Assembly: GCA_907163345.1 (NCBI GenBank)
Contig: CAJQUN010000001.1
Coordinates: forward strand, 1,860,001 to 1,924,000
Reading direction: 5' to 3'
DNA: 64,000 nucleotides
DNA from: Haberlea rhodopensis
Lineage: Eukaryota; Streptophyta; Magnoliopsida; Lamiales; Gesneriaceae
Every line of letters starts with the position of its first letter. The first letter of the stretch is position 1. Under the pieces are notes generated by a model. It worked only from the letters and a program-made list of their open reading frames with translations. It made no database searches and was not told the origin of the DNA. This document shows positions 57,521 to 64,000 of this stretch, one piece after another. Made by a program: the position numbers and the translations under genes.

Positions 57521-60500
57521 TTATGAGCAATGTTGAATGCTGATAGGTGACTTATTATCACAATATAGTTTTACTGGTAAAGTCAGTGTCATTTTGATAT
57601 CTTCTAGGACTCTTTTTAGCCACAGTGTTTCACATATTCCTTGAGTCATTGCTCTGAATTCAGATTCAGCGCTACTTCTAGCAACTACACTCTGTTTCTT
57701 GCTTCTCCAGGTGACAAGATTACCCCACAAAAACGTACAATATCCGGAAGTTGATCTCGTGTCCGTGATTGATCCCGCCCAATCAGAGTCTGTATATGCC
57801 TCAATTCCTCTATCCAAACATTTCTTGAACCAAAGTCCTTTACCTGGAGAACTTTTTAGATAACGAAGAATTCGATACAGAACATCAAGATGTTCTTTGA
57901 AAGGAGAGTGCATAAACTGACTAATCATGCTTACAGCGAAGGCGATATCTGGACGTGTGAGATAGATAGATCAGTTTTCCAACCAGTCTTTGATATCTCC
58001 CTGAATCGACTGGTGTCCCATCTTTCACTTCCCTAAGTTTAACATTTGTATCAATTGGGGTCAGCCGGTCTGCAACCACTCATCCATGTTTCCTTTAAAA
58101 GGTCCAGTATTTATTTTCGCTATGAGACAATAATTCTCTGCTTTGATCTAGCCACTTCCATCCCTAGGAAATATCTCAGTTGGCCTAGATCTTTGATTTC
58201 AAATTATGTAGCCAATTGTAGTTTTAACGAACAGAGTATGGTCAGCTTGTCCCTGACTACATCCTTGACGTTTAGTGAATGCTGTGAATCTTTCAAACCA
58301 AGCTCTAGGACACTGTTTGAGACCGTAAAAAGACTTTCTCAATCTGCGTACATTCCCTCCAAACTTTTCAGTAAACCCAGGTGGCAGATCCATATATACT
58401 TCTTCTTCTAAATCTCTATTTAGAAAGGCATTCTTTACATCCAATTGGTGTAAAGTCCAGTCAAGATTGACAGCTACAGATAGTAGAACTCGGACGGTAT
58501 TTAACTTGGCAACTGGAGAGAATGTTCTGAGTAATCAACCCCATATGTTTGGGTAAACCTTTCGCCACTAAACGTGCTTTGTATCGTTTCAGGGATCCAT
58601 CCGAGCCCTATTTAACATTGAATACCTATTTACAGCTGACAATATTCTTCACTTTAGGTGACTGTATTGATTCCCATGTGGAATTCTTTTCCAGAGCCCT
58701 CATATCCTCAAAGACAGCTTCCTTCCACTCTGGAACCTTTAGAGCCTCTTAAATATTGTTAGGAGTGACAAATTTGATATTTGTGAGATAAAAGCACAAT
58801 ATGAGGGAGATAAATTCTTATATGACACAAAATTGGATAAAAGATGTTGTGTATAGGACCTAACATTCTTTCGAAAGGCAATGGGAAGATCATCAGTTGA
58901 TTGTGAATCACGATTACCTGGTAAAGGGATATCATTGGGGTTCTCATTTTGAATTCTTGGCTTACCCTCTGATCAGATGCTTGGGTATGCCGTGGGACAG
59001 GGACTTCTCGTTGTTTTCCTAGACGTTGCTTTGAATAGACAAGACCTTTGAACCTTGTGTCAGCTATGTCTGTTTCAGCCGTCTTTGTGGGAATACTGGG
59101 GTCAAGATCAATCACAAAATCAGTATTGGTTGAAGGGATTCCATCTTGAGTATGATGCTCCTCCTGAAGATGGGAATCTATGTAATAGGGTGATCCTTCA
59201 AAAAAGGTAACATTCATAGACACAAAATACTGTTTGGAGAGGGGATCAAAACATTTGTACCCTTTTTTGTTGATTAGGATACCCGACAAAGATACATTTC
59301 CGTGCACGAGGCTCCAATTTGGATCGTGATGGATCAATATCATGAACAAATGCTACACTTCCAAAAAATTTAAAGGGATATCCAGCGTGAGTCTGGAATT
59401 AGGAAAGTCTGTGGTAAAAGTTTGAAGAGATATTTGAAAGTTCAAAATGCGACTATGAATATGATTAATTAAAAATGTGGCAGTTAACAATGCATCTCCC
59501 CAAAGATAATTAGGGACTTTAGTAGTAAATAATAAAGCTCTAACAATTTCAAGTAGATATTTGTTTTTTCTATCAGCCACCCAAATTTTGCGGAGGAGTT
59601 TATGTGCAACGAACTTTGGTGAATAATTTTCAGCAAAAAAAATTCCGTAGCACAGTATATAAGTATTCCTTTTCGTTATCGCTGCGAAATATTTTAATAG
59701 GGACATTAGATTGAGTCTGAATCATATGATAAAAGGTAGTGAAAACATTGGCAACATCAGTTTTATTTTTTTAACAAAAATATCCAAGTAAGGCGAGTAT
59801 GATCATCAATAAAAGAAACGAACCAACGTTTGCCCGAAAAAGTTGAAATTCATGCAGGACCCCATACATCCCTATGGATTAGTGTAAAAGGTTGAGATGG
59901 TTTAAATGGTTGGGAAGGAAAAATATTACGATGATGCTTAACAAGCTGAGAAATTTCACATTTGAAATCAAAAATACTTTTATTGAAAAATAACCGCGGA
60001 AATAGAGTTCTCAAATACTGAAAACTAATATGGCATACTCTATAGTGCCAAAGGAAAGTATCATGAGAGCTAGAAACAGACATAGTGCTGAAGCGGTCTT
60101 TAGATCTTTCTGGTCAAAGGTAGTTCTAGAATCCAAGAGGTACAACCCACCATCCTGCTTAGCATCCCCAATCATCTTCCCCGTGGTTAAATCCTGAAAT
60201 TGACAATGAGAGGAATGAAAGGTAAATTAAAATCCTTTGTAATTTTACTTATAGATAACAAGTTATAAGACAAAGATAGAACATGCAGAACATAGGTTAA
60301 AATTAAGGATGGAGAAAGAGCAATTATCCCTTTCCCGGCAATGGGAACAAAGGACCCATTTGCAATTCGAATTTTTTATTTCCTGAACACGGAGAGTATG
60401 AAGAAAAAAGGCGAGAGGAGCCAGTCATATGATCAGTAGCTCCAGAATCTAATATCCAGGAGGTACTTGCGATAGTGCACGACAGAGCAGCGGAAATATG

Positions 60501-61653
60501 TATACCTGACTGAGCAAGAGAACAAGAGAAATTAGTAGAGCCCAATGACCTGAACATAGCATTCAAGAGTTCTAATTGTTCCTTTGTGAAGATGGGCTGA
60601 TTTGATGATGGACTTGGGCCTGGGCCTGGGCCTAGCAGCATTAAAGGCATCAAAATCATTGTTGGGCCGTGAGGTAGGGCTTGGGCCTGAGCCAGCAGCA
60701 TGAAAGGCTTGAGCATCTTGATTGGGCTGAGTGATTGGGCCTTATTAATTTCTGGCCCCTTTCTTTCCCCACGCCTAGAATCAAATTGTGAGTTTGGCTT
60801 GGTCTTCCAATTTGGCGGCTTGCCATGGAGTTTCCAACAGCTCTCACGATTGTGAGTGTTCCGACGACAAACATCACGCCACATGTTAGTTCGATAGCCG
60901 CCTGAATCGCCGGAAAAACCACGCGCAGCAAGGGCCGAGCTTTCCCCAGTATTTCCGTCATCACCATTCGCCGAGATTCTTCTCGTCGGACCTCAGAAAC
61001 ACCTCACGGCGGCTAGGTAGTGGCCGACGACCAAGGAGGCGCCCACGAACTTCATCAGTTCTGGAGTTAATCTAGCCAGAAAAACAAAAATCTGGCACGT
61101 TCAAGTTTTTGTTGGTATTTTAAGCGTCTGTACGACTTTCCCACTTTTCTGCTTCAAACATATCGAGTTCCTGCCAAATCATAAGTAATTCATTATAGTA
61201 GGTGGTGACGTATTGAGCTCATTGCTGCATCTTCCACATCCGGGTAGTCAGGGCATACATCTGGGAGTGGTTCTCAAGGTCCGAGAAAGTTTCTCGGACA
61301 GCCTCCCAAACATCTTTGGCGGTGGGTAAAAACAAAAATGGTCTGCCAATCACTGGGTCCATGGAATTTATCAACCAGGCAGTGACCATGGAGTTCTCGG
61401 AGCGCCACTTCAGATATCCAGCATCATTCTCAGGAGGGGGCGTAATTTCGGATATGAGATATTCAAGTCGGCCTTTTCCATTAATAACCAACCGAACCGA
61501 CTGAGCCATTTCAAGGTAATTCGAGTCATTCAGTTTATGAATGGTTATTTGAAGGGGCGGGTCGGGAATGGAAACATTGTTTCCTGAAATTGGAGAGACA
61601 CCAGTGGTGTTAGAAGAGGAGGTGCCACTGGTGGATGAAGAATTATCAACCAT
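57521..61653 (-). pseudogene. Copia gag-pol polyprotein, broken
   Basis: From ATG 61653: gag (IHKLNDSNYLEMAQSVRLVI, MVTAWLINSMDPVIGRP, VWEAVRETFSD). A decayed CCHC knuckle near 60880 (RDVCRRNTHNRESCWKLHG) has its first Cys replaced by Arg. The protease active site is DSGATDHM near 60440. The integrase zinc region is near 60040-59900, with the core start DVWGPA. The RT part VDVKNAFLNRDLEEEVYM is near 58440, with FYGLKQCPRAWFERF. RNase H covers 57928-57521 (AYTDSDWAGSITDTRSTSGY, SSAESEFRAM). At least eight frame breaks or stops are needed to connect these, so no polyprotein can be made. Confidence 0.92.
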
Positions 61654-61684
61654 GGTTGCCCCTAAAAAGCTGGCTGTGATATCA

Positions 61685-61886
61685 TGTAAACAAAGATGAA
61701 CATGGGAGAGTTTTCTCTCTGTATTATTCAATATGAATACGATACAAACTAAGTCTCTATTTAAATAAAAGAAGTTAATCCTATACAAGGAAACAAATCT
61801 GTAATTATGGAAACTATATACAACTCCTTATATTCAGTCAAGCAAATATTCTAATTACTAAATATTTATCAATCAAATCTTCAACA
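61685..61886 (-). repeat. 5' LTR of the copia element
   Basis: 202 bp, partner of 57162-57363. The adjacent primer-binding site lies at 61684 and leftward. Confidence 0.93.
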
Positions 61887-61891
61887 TATTC
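61887..61891. repeat. Copia target-site duplication, right copy
   Basis: TATTC, identical to 57157-57161. Confidence 0.88.
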
Positions 61892-61909
61892 CAATGGTTT
61901 CAATGAAGG

Positions 61910-62014
61910 TCAATAATTGCCCTTGTGGTCCTGGTCTTGTGTGGATGTCTATGTGGTACTGTGATCAAAATGTGGCGCTTCAACTGTAGTATGACTTGAT
62001 AATCTTGAGTTGCA
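61910..62014 (+). repeat. Right arm of a 110-bp inverted repeat
   Basis: Inverted match to 56205-56321. It starts GTCAATAATTGCCCTTGTGG and ends CTTGAGTTGCA. Confidence 0.85.
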
Positions 62015-62559
62015 CCATTAACACTATTAGTTACAATGATAAACTTCTATATTTTGTTACTAAACCATTTTTGGATAAGTTTCTGGACAAATGTAAGGTC
62101 ATCTTATGGATAATAGTGACAATATTGATAACCATGATAATATTAATGCTAATGAGATGGCTAAAGTACTCTGTTTTTTTACGAGTTTAACCAAAATGCC
62201 CAATGATATCATAAGCTCTTAGCTCTTATTTTAGCCCAACAGTTTAATAACTTAACTTTCTTTTTAGTTTTTAGACAAGATTTAACACCTTATATAGCCC
62301 CAAAACATCTTTTTCTGCATGTATTAGAGGCTTAGAGCGCTTATTTTATTCTTAAAAAGTACATATTCAAGGTCTCATATGTAACTTTGAGTGCAATCAT
62401 CCTGAATCAAAACAAATCAAGTAAGCCTCTCACTTTTCTCCATTTAAATTCAAAGCTGTTTATTATGCATGCAGTGAATATATTTGCAAAACATTTGTAA
62501 CTCAAGAAGGGAATTGTTTGATTGGGAGAAAAATATTTTTCTTACTTAACTAACTCTTA

Positions 62560-63325
62560 TTAACAGGTCAGAGCTGATTCAGGAGCAGGAGGGTAGCTGG
62601 ATTTGGAGACATGATCCATCAAATGCTTACACGGTGCAATTGGCTTATGCGTTACTTCAAGAGGAAACAACTGTTGTTGGAGACTTCAAAGAGACCTATG
62701 ATATGATTTGGAATAGTTTTGCTCCAACAAAGGTTGGAGTTTTTTCATGGAGATTAATTAGAGATCAGATACCAACAAAACAAAATCTGCGAAGAAGGAA
62801 TATTAGAACGGAACCAATTTCAGATTTTTGTGATTTCTGTCAATCCGAAGATGAATCGACTCGGCACTTACTTTTTTCGCGTTCAGAGGTGCTCTATGGA
62901 TGAAACGTTATGCATGGCTTGGATTCACAACAATTGCTCACCAAGATCCAAAGGGACATCCGCTACAACACAAAGGACTTTGGGCACATAGAACAGGAGG
63001 GAAGGGTTGGCTGATGATTTGGAAAGCAGTCGTTTAGACTCTATGGTTAAACATGAATAAATTAATCTTCAGAGGAAGGAGGAAGAGAAGGACAATTTAA
63101 TGGGTTCAATTTTATTTCGATCTTGGTTCGGGATTAGGAATATGAGTAATGTAAAATTTTAGTATCCATTTACGGACTGGGTCAAATAACCAATTGTGTG
63201 TCTTTTAGCTTTGTAGGTTAGGAGTTCTGTTTTTTTGGGTTTGTTATTTGTAACTCTTTAGGGTACTTCTGGTACTCCGTTTTTATTTTGTAATATATTA
63301 TTTGCCTAATAAAAAAAATGGTTTC
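62560..63325 (+). mobile_element. 5'-truncated LINE: RT zinc-binding tail and 3' end
   Basis: The plus strand from about 62563 encodes SELIQEQEGSWIWRHDPSNA, AYTVQLAYALLQEE, WNSFAPTKVGVFSWRLIRDQ and CDFCQSEDESTRHLLF, which is the zf-RVT domain at the C-terminus of plant LINE reverse transcriptases. After a frameshift near 62890 it continues with WMKRYAWLGF and LNMNKLIFRGRRR. The segment ends TTATTTGCCTAATAAAAAAAA near 63320, a LINE-type 3' end. The 5' part of the element is absent, the usual result of incomplete reverse transcription. No clear target duplication was found. Confidence 0.85.
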
Positions 63326-64000
63326 TTCTCTTTAATAGTTGCTACAAGAAATCAAACGTGGTGGAATCTATGATACAACCTTTCTAAGTTAGGTTATTTA
63401 GCGCTTAAATTTACTACACCTACATCATGCAAGTGTGCAATTGGAGGTTACAAAACTTAATATTACATTTAATCCATAATTCGCAATTGCAGGGCATAAC
63501 CGTACTCGATCGTATCCTCCAAGGCCACAAAACAATCTTAACTAGAATATCAATTATTCAACCTCATAATAAGAGTATAACAAAATTGCTGTAAAATTTA
63601 TAATAATAAAAAAAAAATAGCTAATGAATTACGGAGCATTTACTCATCTCCAAGCACTTTAAAGGTCGGCCCATTCATATTCTCCACCACATATCATAAT
63701 TTGACTAGATCGCTTCACTGCCAACAAATTGCACAAAAATGTGCATCCCTCAAGGAACATATAAATTTTAGAGTTACTTAGTTATGGTATTCATCCGATC
63801 CCATTAGCAGCCACAAACCAAGAAAAAAAAATACTATCTCCTATTCCAACTACTACAGATGAAATTATGACACTATTGTTGCATTACGGCTCCATGGACC
63901 AGCCAAAAAAAGACCATGAACACTCAACTTTCCATCGTGGATGACATCATAACAGTAAAATTTAATCAATTTGATAATAGCTTGGGATTTACATTCATGG
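63326..64000. other. AT-rich DNA to the window end, no recognised gene
   Basis: No coding sequence or known repeat was recognised. If the PPR gene continues to the right, this is part of its upstream intron. Confidence 0.4.

Larger units (their letters stand above)
57162..61886 (-). mobile_element. Ty1/copia LTR retrotransposon, structurally complete but inactive
   Basis: A 4725-bp minus-strand element. Both LTRs are 202 bp (57162-57363 and 61685-61886) and run TGTAAACAAAGATG...CTTCAACA on the plus strand; I count about 11 differences. The flanks are perfect TATTC duplications. Next to the 5' LTR the minus strand reads TGATATCACAGCCAG, two mismatches from the initiator-methionine tRNA primer-binding site. 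The polypurine tract (CTTGAGGGGGAG) borders the 3' LTR. Interior order gag, protease, integrase, RT, RNase H is the copia order. Stops and frameshifts make it non-functional. It lies upstream of, and antiparallel-neutral (same strand) to, the PPR exons. Confidence 0.95.

Overview
This is nuclear DNA from a flowering plant, most likely a eudicot. It is AT-rich, genes have many short GT-AG exons, and a large share of the sequence is plant-type transposons: Ty1/copia and Ty3/gypsy LTR elements, an L1-type LINE, hAT elements and MITEs. No rRNA, tRNA or CRISPR was found. An asterid is plausible, but the species cannot be named from sequence alone.

Host genes, left to right: a two-exon class IV (GH19) chitinase (6789-8043, minus); a complete 20-exon ALG12/EBS4 alpha-1,6-mannosyltransferase gene of ER N-glycan assembly (13514-23324, plus); an FCS-like zinc finger (FLZ) gene (33830-35101, plus); an 11-exon PsbP-domain gene resembling PPD5 (38645-48479, minus); head-to-head with it a PAM2 + CUE gene resembling CID5/IPD1 (49802-51559, plus) that carries an apparent frameshift; and the last two exons of a P-class pentatricopeptide-repeat gene (55104-56882, minus) whose 5' part is not visible. 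FLZ, PPD5 and CID5 are, as I recall, neighbours in Arabidopsis (At5g11460/11450/11440), so this block looks like conserved microsynteny. Exon models were built by hand from splice sites; reading phase closes for all complete genes except the CID5-like one.

Mobile DNA fills most of the rest. An old copia-type LTR (4366-5931) lies left of the chitinase, and a MITE fills most of the chitinase intron. A complete but dead hAT transposon with a perfect 8-bp target duplication occupies 9145-12114. ALG12 intron 11 holds a copia fragment, and ALG12 exon 14 has a degenerate tandem copy. A dead LINE (23515-31217, 15-bp target duplications) is split by a 1972-bp solo LTR (25879-27850). Intron 6 of the PPD5-like gene holds two coding-less LTR elements: a copia-type one (39843-41543) and a gypsy-type one (41631-45103) packed with unrelated tandem arrays. 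A decayed copia element (57162-61886) and a truncated LINE (about 62560-63325) lie upstream of the PPR exons.

The genes do not form one pathway. I found no convincing new multi-gene system. The most unusual items are the tandem-array-rich gypsy-type element with unequal LTRs, the decaying exon duplication in ALG12, the CID5 frameshift, the conserved head-to-head pair, and a solo LTR carrying a cluster of CGATCG palindromes.
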